DNA from: Hymenobacter actinosclerus
Lineage (GTDB): Bacteria; Bacteroidota; Bacteroidia; Cytophagales; Hymenobacteraceae
Assembly (NCBI RefSeq): GCF_900111515.1
Contig: NZ_FOHS01000008.1
Span: 1-48,595, forward strand
Length of the DNA: 48,595 bases
Direction of reading: 5' to 3'
The translations under genes were made by a program, and so were the position numbers. This document shows, piece after piece, positions 38,928 to 45,868 of the stretch. Position 1 is the first letter of the stretch. Each line of letters begins with the position of its first letter. Under the pieces are notes generated by a model that was not told where the DNA came from, did not search any database, and saw only the letters and a program-made list of their open reading frames with translations.

Positions 38928-38969
38928 GTGTCATACTTCGGCTCCGCTTCGTTGCGCTCAGCATGACAC
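38928..38969. repeat. Short imperfect hairpin after ydcF (copy 6)
   Basis: GTGTCATACTTCGG and CGCTCAGCATGACAC form an imperfect stem with the GTCAT..ATGAC tips and CTTCG/GCGCTC words of the repeat family described at 4923 and 23114. Possibly the terminator of the thioredoxin-YdcF unit. Confidence 0.55.
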
Positions 38970-39004
38970 CTTTTGTGCGCATTATCCGCGCTGGCAGCAT
39001 TGGT

Positions 39005-40402
39005 CTATTCCACCTTTTTCTCCTGAGGCTCTTCCTCCCGCGCAATCCAGATGGACTTCTGGTTGACGAACTCGCGGATGCCCAGGTGCGACAGCTCGCG
39101 GCCGTAGCCCGACTTTTTGATGCCGCCAAAGGGCATATCGGGGCTAGACTTAACGAGGCTGTTGACGAACACGGCCCCCGCCTGCACCCGGCGGGCCAGC
39201 TGCTCGCCGCGCCCGGTGTCGCGGGTCCAGACGGAGCCGCCCAGGCCAAAGCGCGAGTCGTTGGCCAGCCGGATGGCATCGTCGGCGTCCGCGGCTTCGA
39301 GCACCAGGGCTACGGGGCCGAAGAACTCCTCGGTGTAGGCGCGTTGGCCGCGCTGCACGTTGCTTAGAATCATGGGCGCGAATTGGGCACTGCCGGGCGC
39401 CGGCTGGCCGCCTGCCAGCTCCACCTTCGCACCCTGCTGCACCGAATCCTCGACTTGCTCGGTTAGCTCGTCGGCCAGGTCGGGGCGGGCCAGGGGGCCG
39501 TAGTCGGTGCCCTCGGCCAGCGGGTCGCCGTAGCGCAGGGCCTGGAGGTGCTCCTTCAGCTGGGCGATGAACTCCTTAACTATCGGCTTCTCCACGATGA
39601 AGCGCTTGGCCGCGATGCAGCTCTGGCCGGCGTTGATCATGCGGGCCTGGGCGGCGGTTTTGGCAGCCAGCGCCAGGTCGGCATCGGCCAGCACGATGAA
39701 GGCATCGGAACCGCCCAGCTCCAGCACGGTTTTCTTGATTTGGCGGCCCGCCGTGGCCGCTACGGCCGCGCCGGCCGGCTCCGAGCCGGTCAGCGTCACG
39801 GCCATTACCCGCTCGTCCTCAATCACCTTGTCTACCAAATCGGAGCCGATGAGTAGGGTGCGGAAGGTGGCCGGCGGGAAACCGGCATCGTGGAATATTT
39901 TTTCGAGGGCCAAAGCGCACTGCGGCACGTTGGAGGCGTGCTTGAGCAGGCCCACGTTGCCGGCCATCAGGGCCGGGGCAGCAAAACGCACGACCTGCCA
40001 GAACGGGAAGTTCCAGGGCATCACGGCCAGCACCGCACCCAGCGGCTCGTAGGCAATAAAGCTGCGTTGCGCCTCGGTTTCAATGAATTCATCGGCCAGA
40101 AATTCGGCGGCCCGGTCGGCGTAGAAGTCGCAGCACAGGGCGCACTTATTGGCTTCGGCGCGGCCGTCGGCCAGGGGTTTGCCCATCTCAATGGCCATGA
40201 GGCGGGCCAGCTCATCGGCCCGCTCGCGCAATAAGTCGGCGGCCCGGTGCATCAGCCTGGCGCGGTGCTCAAACGAGGTGGTGCGCCACCCGGCAAAGGC
40301 CGCGTGCACCTCGCGCACAATTTGCTCGGTTTGAGTCCAGCTGAAGGCGTCGAACTGCCGCTCGGTGCGGCCGGTGTAGGGGTTTACGGAGGCTATAGGC
40401 AT
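39005..40402 (-). CDS. NAD(P)-dependent aldehyde (succinate-semialdehyde type) dehydrogenase
   Basis: A 465-residue aldehyde dehydrogenase that oxidises an aldehyde to the acid. The catalytic Cys262 is in MINAGQSCIAAKR and the general base Glu228 in TVLELGGSDAFIV; Asn131 in MPWNFPFWQ stabilises the oxyanion; the cofactor region is LTGSEPAGAAV. The sequence style (NPYTGRTERQF start, EEFFGPVALVL, SPDMPFGGIKKSGYGRELS) is that of the succinate-semialdehyde dehydrogenase group (GabD/Sad). Substrate specificity is inferred only; no GABA aminotransferase is adjacent. The ATG at 40402 is the normal start. The gene is alone on the minus strand. Confidence 0.85.
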   Translation of the reverse strand: MPIASVNPYTGRTERQFDAFSWTQTEQIVREVHAAFAGWRTTSFEHRARLMHRAADLLRERADELARLMAIEMGKPLADGRAEANKCALCCDFYADRAAEFLADEFIETEAQRSFIAYEPLGAVLAVMPWNFPFWQVVRFAAPALMAGNVGLLKHASNVPQCALALEKIFHDAGFPPATFRTLLIGSDLVDKVIEDERVMAVTLTGSEPAGAAVAATAGRQIKKTVLELGGSDAFIVLADADLALAAKTAAQARMINAGQSCIAAKRFIVEKPIVKEFIAQLKEHLQALRYGDPLAEGTDYGPLARPDLADELTEQVEDSVQQGAKVELAGGQPAPGSAQFAPMILSNVQRGQRAYTEEFFGPVALVLEAADADDAIRLANDSRFGLGGSVWTRDTGRGEQLARRVQAGAVFVNSLVKSSPDMPFGGIKKSGYGRELSHLGIREFVNQKSIWIAREEEPQEKKVE

Positions 40403-40725
40403 GAAAGCAGAACAGTAGGGTGGAAGAGGGGAAAGACCGGCGACCGGGCAAAACCAGCCGGAGCGGGCTAAGCGAGGTCAGCCAATTTGTTGGTAAACAG
40501 AAAAATAACGGCCGGATTGACCCGCCGGACCGCGGCCCTGGCGGCCCCGGCGGCCGGGCAACTTCGCGGGCAGCCCGGGCGTACTGCCTGTAGAACAAAG
40601 CTCACCTGTAGCGGTATCGTGTTTTTTCGTGCCGCAGGCCGTAGAAGTAGCGGTTTATGCCGTACTTTCGCTTCATCCGCCGGACAGGCTGTGCTACGCC
40701 TTTCCACCTTCCTTAGTTGCTGCTC
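40403..40725. other. Divergent intergenic region, promoters expected
   Basis: 323 bp between the divergent aldehyde dehydrogenase and sigma-factor genes. No coding frame of credible composition. TACTTTCG at 40663-40670 is one base off the -7 consensus and lies about 55 bp before the sigma-factor start; it is the only candidate promoter I can point to. Confidence 0.35.
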
Positions 40726-41286
40726 GTGCCTGCCTCCCCCCCCGATTCTGTAGCCCTGGAAACCGAACTGCTGCTCGTGCAACGCCTGCGCGACCGGGAC
40801 GAAGGGGCCATGACCATCTTCTACGATAAATACGCGGCCGCCCTCTACGGCGTGATCCTGCGCATTGTAAAAAAGGAAGAAACCGCCGAAGATGTGCTGC
40901 AGGAGGCGATGGTAAAAATCTGGCATTCCTTCCCCTCCTACGATGCCGGCAAGGGCCGTTTGTTTACCTGGGTGATGAACGTGAGCCGTAATCTGGCCAT
41001 CGATAAAATCCGCTCCAAGCAGTACCGCGTAGGTAGTCGCACGCAACCGCTGGAAGATAGTTCCGCCGCGCAGCGTCTGGCCGCCGAACCTTCTTTCCGG
41101 CCCGAACACATTGGCTTGCAGGAAATGACGCGGCAGCTGAATCCGGATCAGCGCCAGATTGTGGACCTGCTTTATTTCGGCGGATTTACGCAAAGCGAAG
41201 TGGCAGAAGAACTCAATCTGCCCCTGGGAACGGTAAAAACCCGTGCCCGGGCGGCCATCAAAGTACTTTCTAAATTAGTCCGCTAA
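40726..41286 (+). CDS. ECF-type RNA polymerase sigma factor
   Basis: A 186-residue group IV sigma factor. Region 2 is seen in VQRLRDRDEGAMTIFYDKYA through AEDVLQEAMVKIWHSF and WVMNVSRNLAIDKIRSKQ; region 4 as LNPDQRQIVDLLYFGGFTQS and VAEELNLPLGTVKTRARAAI. It redirects RNA polymerase when released by the anti-sigma factor encoded immediately downstream, with which it overlaps by one base (TAATG). There is no ATG before region 2; GTG 40726 gives MPASPPDS, while TTG 40717 would add three residues. The sequence style (SigK/RskA-like pairing, oxidative or envelope stress) is inferred from the partner. Confidence 0.88.
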   Translation: MPASPPDSVALETELLLVQRLRDRDEGAMTIFYDKYAAALYGVILRIVKKEETAEDVLQEAMVKIWHSFPSYDAGKGRLFTWVMNVSRNLAIDKIRSKQYRVGSRTQPLEDSSAAQRLAAEPSFRPEHIGLQEMTRQLNPDQRQIVDLLYFGGFTQSEVAEELNLPLGTVKTRARAAIKVLSKLVR

Positions 41287-42206
41287 TGTTGGACGTGCAG
41301 CACTACATCGAATCGGGCATCCTCGAAGAATACGCGCTGGGCGTACTCAGCGCCGATGAACGCGCCGAAGTTGAGCGCGTGGCCCAGCAGGAGCCGGCCG
41401 TGGGCCGCGAGCTGGCCGCCGTCATCAGCGGCCTCGACGCCTACGCCGAAGCCCACGCCCTGGCGCCGCCTGCCGGCCTGCGCGAGCGGGTGCTGGAGGC
41501 CTGGGAAAACTCCATCCGCGAAACCGGCCCGCCCGCCGCGCCAGCGGCTCCGGTGACACCGGTAGTGCCGGCCCCGCCGGTTGCCGCCGTCCCGCGCATG
41601 TCCGTAGCCCCTGCCGAGCCGGCGGCCCCCGCCGACACCGAGGGGGGCGCCGTGGTGCGGCAGCTGCCGGCCGCCGCCGATGCCGGCCGCATCCGCTGGC
41701 TGATTGCGGCTTCCGTGGCGCTGCTGCTGATCAGCGGGCTGGGCAACTACCTGTTGTACAGCCGGCTGAAGGAAACCGAAAGCAGCCTCCAGGTCGCCCA
41801 GGCCGAACAGTCGCGCTACGCCGCTACCCAGCAGGCCGCTCTCAATGAGCGCGACCAGCAGCTGGCTATCCTGCGCAACCAGGCCTTCCGCAGCGTCGAC
41901 CTGAAGGGTACGCCCAAAGCACCCGACGCCCTGGCCCGCGTGTACTACAATGCCACCACCAAGGCCGTGTACGTCGATGTGCGCAACCTGCCCGAACTGC
42001 CCGAAGGCAAGCAGTACCAGCTCTGGGCCCTTGACAATGGCCAGCCCGTAGATGCCGGCATGCTGAACCCCGCCACGGCTACCGGCGACAGCATCCAGCA
42101 GATGAAGAACATTGCCAGTGCCCAGGCCTTCGCCGTAACGGTGGAAGACATCGGTGGCAAGCCGACCCCCACGATGAGCACCCTCACGGTGGTGGGTAAT
42201 ATCTAG
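41286..42206 (+). CDS. RskA-like membrane anti-sigma factor
   Basis: A 306-residue single-pass membrane protein. The cytosolic N-terminus (about 1-75) starts HYIESGILEEYALGVLSADE, the anti-sigma domain that holds the sigma factor; a Pro/Ala-rich linker follows (80-130); a transmembrane helix spans about 136-158 (IRWLIAASVALLLISGLGNY); the periplasmic C-terminal RskA domain includes YYNATTKAVYVDVRNLPELP and QYQLWALDNGQPVDAGMLN. This is the usual RskA plan, in which regulated proteolysis frees the sigma factor. It starts within the stop codon of the sigma gene, so production of the two is coupled. The zinc-binding HxxxCxxC of ZAS-type anti-sigmas is absent. Confidence 0.88.
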   Translation: MLDVQHYIESGILEEYALGVLSADERAEVERVAQQEPAVGRELAAVISGLDAYAEAHALAPPAGLRERVLEAWENSIRETGPPAAPAAPVTPVVPAPPVAAVPRMSVAPAEPAAPADTEGGAVVRQLPAAADAGRIRWLIAASVALLLISGLGNYLLYSRLKETESSLQVAQAEQSRYAATQQAALNERDQQLAILRNQAFRSVDLKGTPKAPDALARVYYNATTKAVYVDVRNLPELPEGKQYQLWALDNGQPVDAGMLNPATATGDSIQQMKNIASAQAFAVTVEDIGGKPTPTMSTLTVVGNI

Positions 42207-42214
42207 GTAGCGCA

Positions 42215-42325
42215 AAAAGTAAATGATGAAAGGCCGAAGCTGATTTTCGTAGTTTGCCTGTTCCGTAATTGGTTTACAGGCGCTGCGAAACAGCTTCGGC
42301 CTTTATCCTTTTTATCCTTTACTTT
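42215..42325 (+). terminator. Long hairpin with T-rich tail after the anti-sigma gene
   Basis: AAAGGCCGAAGCTG (42229-42242) and CAGCTTCGGCCTTT (42291-42304) are perfect 14-bp arms; AAAAGTAAA and TTTACTTTT extend the pairing outwards. The right side runs into TATCCTTTTTATCCTTT, so it can serve as terminator of the sigma/anti-sigma unit just before the H-NOX gene. Confidence 0.65.
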
Positions 42326-42340
42326 TCAACTGACTTACCC

Positions 42341-42883
42341 TTGCACGGAACCATCTTCACGCTGCTTAAGCGTTACGTCCAGACGCAGTACGACCACAGC
42401 GCCTGGGTCCGGCTGCTGGAGGCCGCAGGCCTGTCGGCGACTGATTTCGACCACAAAAGCGTGTACCCCGACGAGCACATGTACCGCCTCATCGGCGAGG
42501 CCGCTACCATGACCGGCCTCTCGGCCGACGAGCTGCACGAGAAGTTTGGCGAGTACCTGGTGCCCGACCTGATGTACATGTATCAGAAGCTGCTCGACCC
42601 CAACTGGACGACGCTTGATATGCTGGAGCACACCGAAAACACCATGCACCGCCAGGTGCGGGCCGAGCACGCCGAAAACAACCCGCCCGTGCTCAGCGTC
42701 ACCCGCCTCTCACCCGACGAGCTGTTTATCGACTACGTGTCGGGCCGGCGGATGGGGGCGCTGGCCGTGGGCATGGTGCGGGGCATGGCCAGCTACTACA
42801 ACGAAGCCGACCGCATCGAGGTAGAGCCCACCACCAGCGAAAACGGCGAGCACGTCCGCATCCGGGTGCGCCGCCTCGCCTGA
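42341..42883 (+). CDS. Stand-alone H-NOX (heme-NO-binding) domain protein
   Basis: A 180-residue H-NOX protein, a cytosolic heme sensor. All heme-binding landmarks are present with the spacing of the Thermoanaerobacter protein plus one: proximal ligand His103 (NTMHRQV), the Pro-Pro at 115-116 (ENNPPVL) and the propionate-binding Tyr132-x-Ser134-x-Arg136 (DYVSGRR). The position equivalent to the distal Tyr140, which allows oxygen binding in that protein, is Leu141 here, so selective NO binding is predicted. There is no ATG; the TTG at 42341 gives MHGTIFTLLKRYVQTQYD, matching the family N-terminus. No kinase or cyclase partner lies next to it. Confidence 0.88.
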   Translation: MHGTIFTLLKRYVQTQYDHSAWVRLLEAAGLSATDFDHKSVYPDEHMYRLIGEAATMTGLSADELHEKFGEYLVPDLMYMYQKLLDPNWTTLDMLEHTENTMHRQVRAEHAENNPPVLSVTRLSPDELFIDYVSGRRMGALAVGMVRGMASYYNEADRIEVEPTTSENGEHVRIRVRRLA

Positions 42884-42970
42884 CCTGGTTGGCTAACTGA
42901 ACAGTATGGCCTCCCGGCTGTATAAAAAGCACTGACTCTCATCGTTTCCGTTTAATCTCGCGTCCACCCC

Positions 42971-43306
42971 ATGGAATCCACCTACTACAACCCCGCCGAT
43001 CTGGCCAAATTCGGCAACATCACCGACTGGCAGCCCGAAATGGGCAATAAGTTCTTCGCCTACTACGCCGAGGTGTTCAAGGACGGGGCCCTGACCGAGC
43101 GCGAAAAGGCCCTCATTGCCCTGGCCGTCGCCCACGCCGTGCAGTGCCCCTACTGCATCGATGCCTACACCACCGACTCGCTCCAGAAGGGTGCCGACGA
43201 AGCCCAGATGATGGAAGCCGTGCACGTAGCGGCCGCCATCAAGGGCGGAGCCGCCCTCGTGCATAGCGTACAGATGATGAACAAAGCGAAAGAATTATCG
43301 ATGTAA
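42971..43306 (+). CDS. Carboxymuconolactone decarboxylase/AhpD-like protein of arsenosugar clusters
   Basis: A 111-residue helical protein of the CMD/AhpD family. The redox pair Cys59-Pro-Tyr-Cys62 is in AHAVQCPYCIDAYTTDSLQK, with the conserved His six residues after in related proteins partly kept as the MMEAVHVAAAIKGGAALVHS helix. The form MESTYYNPADLAKFGNITDW is that of the subgroup regularly found with the ArsS radical SAM gene in arsenosugar biosynthesis loci; here arsS follows after 106 bp. It probably acts as a peroxidase-like or arsenic-thiol handling protein; the exact reaction is unknown. Start ATG 42971. Confidence 0.85.
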   Translation: MESTYYNPADLAKFGNITDWQPEMGNKFFAYYAEVFKDGALTEREKALIALAVAHAVQCPYCIDAYTTDSLQKGADEAQMMEAVHVAAAIKGGAALVHSVQMMNKAKELSM

Positions 43307-43417
43307 ATCACTGATTTTCGCTGATTAATCGTGATTGCACTGATTCAGGCACGGCTCATCAGCAGGAAACAATGATTTATTCAGCGCCGTCAAACTAAAC
43401 TCACAGAAATCAGTGAT
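43307..43417. repeat. AATCAGTGAT-type inverted repeat, overlapping the arsS start
   Basis: Perfect 11-bp arms ATCACTGATTT (43307-43317) and AAATCAGTGAT (43407-43417). The left arm begins directly after the stop codon of the CMD gene and the right arm contains the GTG start codon of arsS (43413-43415). Similar AATCAGTG words occur at 29412-29445. Confidence 0.65.
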
Positions 43418-44465
43418 AAAGTCCCTCCAGGCCCGCCATGCGCCCCTTGCCGATACCGGCTACCAGCTTACTGTGCTCACCGAAGCCGAGGCGGCGGGGG
43501 CGCGGCTGCCGGCGTTTGGGCAGAAGCTGCGCGAAACCGGGCTGCTGCCGCTGCGGCCCACGGCCCTGCAAACCATGCAGATCAACGTGGGCCGCATGTG
43601 CAACCAGGTCTGCAAGCACTGCCACGTGGATGCCGGGCCCGACCGTAAGGAAATCATGACCCGCGAAACCATGCAGCTCTGCCTGGATGCGCTGGCCCGG
43701 ACCGATATTGCGGTGGTGGACCTGACGGGCGGCGCGCCCGAGATGAACCCCGATTTCCGGTGGCTGGTGGAGCAGATATCGGCTTTGGGCCGCCGCACCA
43801 TCGTGCGCTGCAACCTCACCATCATCGTGGCCAACAAAAAATACCACGATTTGCCGGAGTTCTTCGCGCTTCACAAAGTGCAGGTGGTGTCGTCGCTGCC
43901 GCACTTTTCGGCTGGCCGCACCGATGCCCAGCGGGGGGAGGGCGTGTTCGAGAAGTCGATTCGGGCGCTGAAGATGCTGAACGCCGTGGGCTACGGCCAG
44001 CCCGATTCGGACCTGACGCTGGATCTGGTGTACAACCCTTCGGGCGCGTTTATGCCCGGCTCGCAGGCGGGGCTGGAGCGCGAGTTCAAGCAGCGGCTGG
44101 GGCGCGAGTTCGGTATCGTGTTCAACAGCCTGCTCACGATTACCAACCTGCCGGTGAGCCGGTTTCTGGATTACCTGCTCGAAAGCGGCAACTACGAAAA
44201 GTACATGCAGCAGCTCGTAGACGCCTACAACCCCACGGCCGCCGCCAACGTGATGTGCCGCAGCACGCTAAGCATCGGCTGGGACGGCCAGCTCTACGAC
44301 TGCGACTTCAACCAGCAGCTCGACTTGCTTGTGAGTGGCCCGGCGCCCAAACACATCCGCGACTTCGACGAGGCCCTGCTCCAGGACCGCACCATTGTTA
44401 TCAACCAGCACTGCTACGGCTGCACGGCCGGGGCCGGCTCCAGCTGCGGCGGCACCACTGCGTAG
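43413..44465 (+). CDS. arsS: Arsenosugar biosynthesis radical SAM protein ArsS
   Basis: A 350-residue radical S-adenosylmethionine enzyme. The [4Fe-4S] motif is Cys63-x3-Cys67-x2-Cys70 in NVGRMCNQVCKHCHVDAG; the SAM-binding GGE-like motif is DLTGGAPEMNP. The C-terminal region carries VMCRSTLSIGWDGQLYDCDF and the terminal CYGCTAGAGSSCGG, cysteine-rich signatures of the ArsS/rSAM_SeCys subgroup with its C-terminal DUF3641 domain. ArsS is known to join a 5'-deoxyadenosyl group to methylated arsenic on the way to arsenosugars. No ATG precedes the domain: GTG 43413 gives MIKSLQARH, matching the family. The arsenite methyltransferase ArsM that supplies its substrate is not in this window. Confidence 0.9.
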   Translation: MIKSLQARHAPLADTGYQLTVLTEAEAAGARLPAFGQKLRETGLLPLRPTALQTMQINVGRMCNQVCKHCHVDAGPDRKEIMTRETMQLCLDALARTDIAVVDLTGGAPEMNPDFRWLVEQISALGRRTIVRCNLTIIVANKKYHDLPEFFALHKVQVVSSLPHFSAGRTDAQRGEGVFEKSIRALKMLNAVGYGQPDSDLTLDLVYNPSGAFMPGSQAGLEREFKQRLGREFGIVFNSLLTITNLPVSRFLDYLLESGNYEKYMQQLVDAYNPTAAANVMCRSTLSIGWDGQLYDCDFNQQLDLLVSGPAPKHIRDFDEALLQDRTIVINQHCYGCTAGAGSSCGGTTA

Positions 44466-44562
44466 GCATGCAGCCGGCCTGCCCGAAGGGCGGGCGCCGG
44501 GCAATGAACTGCCGGGCTCCGTTTGCCTGTTCTGCTACCGGCTGCCAAATGGCCTGTTATCT

Positions 44563-45156
44563 ATGAAAAGCGTCCTTTTCTCATTTCCTCAACTGCTCTG
44601 CGGCCGCCGGCTGCTGGCCACGGGGCTGCTGCTGCTGCTGATGAGTACCAGCAGCTGCGGCCAGAGTCCGGCCGCCAAAGCCGACCACTCTATGACGGCG
44701 TACGACCGGATGCTGGGCCTGCTCTACAAGAACACCGTGCCCACGATTCAGCCCAAGGCCCTGGCCACGTGGCTGCACGAAGCCCCCACTGCCGGCCGCG
44801 CCGATGTGCTGCTGCTCGACACCCGCACGCAGCCCGAGTACGAGGTGAGCCACCTGCGCGGAGCCCGCTTCGTGAATTACGAGCACTACCGCGACCTGAA
44901 GCTGGCCGGTGTGCCCCGCACCCGTCCGATTGTGGTGTACTGCACTGTGGGCGCCCGCAGCGAAGAAGTGGGTACCTGGCTGAAGCAGCAGGGCTATACG
45001 AACGTGCAAAACCTGTACGGCGGTATTTTTCAGTGGCTTAATGATGGCGAGGGCGTGGTGAATGCCAAGGGCCCGACGGCTGATGTGCACCCGTATTCGT
45101 TGCTCTGGCGGCCCTGGCTGAAAACCGGCAACCCGGTGTACGAGGCGAAACAGTGA
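44563..45156 (+). CDS. Rhodanese-like lipoprotein of the arsenosugar cluster
   Basis: A 197-residue lipoprotein (signal RRLLATGLLLLLMSTSSC, lipobox Cys32) with one rhodanese domain (about 75-180). Domain signatures are VLLLDTRTQPEYEVSHLRGA, ARFVNYEHY and the active loop VVYCTVGARSEEVG with catalytic Cys127, then GGIFQWLNDGEGVVNAKG. Rhodanese proteins of this form occur in arsenosugar loci; the substrate may be a thiolated or arsenical compound, but this is inference. It lies 97 bp after arsS and 68 bp before the glycosyltransferase gene on the same strand. The start ATG 44563 begins the signal sequence; the longer frame upstream is a different-looking sequence. Confidence 0.8.
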   Translation: MKSVLFSFPQLLCGRRLLATGLLLLLMSTSSCGQSPAAKADHSMTAYDRMLGLLYKNTVPTIQPKALATWLHEAPTAGRADVLLLDTRTQPEYEVSHLRGARFVNYEHYRDLKLAGVPRTRPIVVYCTVGARSEEVGTWLKQQGYTNVQNLYGGIFQWLNDGEGVVNAKGPTADVHPYSLLWRPWLKTGNPVYEAKQ

Positions 45157-45224
45157 GTCAGACCACGCCTGCCATTGGTTGCCGCATTCACTCATTCCGC
45201 CACGTTTAGCCACTCGCGCACGTC

Positions 45225-45854
45225 TTGAATTCGCTTATCATCTTTGCCCGCCACCCGGAGCTGGGGCGCGTGAAAACCCGGCTTGCGGCCGGTATCGGCA
45301 ACGAGGCGGCGCTGGCGGCCTACCGTGCCCTGCTGGGCCACACCCGCGCCGTAGTAGCCCCGCTGCCCGTGCTCAAAACGGCCTGGCTGGTTGGTGGCGA
45401 CGATAACGCACCGGCCGCCGCTGCCGACTGGGCTGGCTTCGAGCAGCGGCCCCAGCCGCCCGGCGACTTGGGCCAGAAGATGCAGGCCGCTTTTGCGCAC
45501 GATTTTGCCCGCGCCGTGCAGGCGGCCGTCATCATCGGCACCGACTGCCCGGGCCTGACGACGGCTCATCTGACGGAAGCCTACGCGGCCCTGCAAACCC
45601 ACGACGTAGTGCTGGGCCCGGCAGTAGATGGCGGCTATTATCTGCTGGGCATGAAACGGCTGCACCCCGATTTCTTTGTCGGGAAAACCTGGAGTACGGA
45701 TACCGTACGGGCCGATACCCTGGCCGATGCCGCCCGGCTGGGCCTGCGGGTGCATCTGCTGCCCGAGCTGCAGGACCTCGACACTGTGGATGATTTGCGG
45801 ACCTGGCAGCAAAATCCGGCCTCGGCCACCGGCCCCGCGCTGCCCCGCGGCTAG
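45225..45854 (+). CDS. TIGR04282 arsenosugar biosynthesis glycosyltransferase
   Basis: A 209-residue GT-A-like nucleotidyl/glycosyl transferase of the TIGR04282 family. The N-terminus LIIFARHPELGRVKTRLAAG is the nucleotide-binding signature; GDLGQKMQAAFAHDF, AAVIIGTDCPGLTTAHL with the metal-binding Asp, and LGPAVDGGYYLLGMKRL follow, then KTWSTDTVRADTL and LQDLDTVDDL. In arsenosugar clusters it is thought to modify the sugar part of the product. There is no ATG: the TTG at 45225 yields MNSLIIFARHPE, the normal family start. It ends 14 bp from the convergent membrane mannosyltransferase gene. Confidence 0.88.
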   Translation: MNSLIIFARHPELGRVKTRLAAGIGNEAALAAYRALLGHTRAVVAPLPVLKTAWLVGGDDNAPAAAADWAGFEQRPQPPGDLGQKMQAAFAHDFARAVQAAVIIGTDCPGLTTAHLTEAYAALQTHDVVLGPAVDGGYYLLGMKRLHPDFFVGKTWSTDTVRADTLADAARLGLRVHLLPELQDLDTVDDLRTWQQNPASATGPALPRG

Positions 45855-45868
45855 GCGCGCCGGATTAT

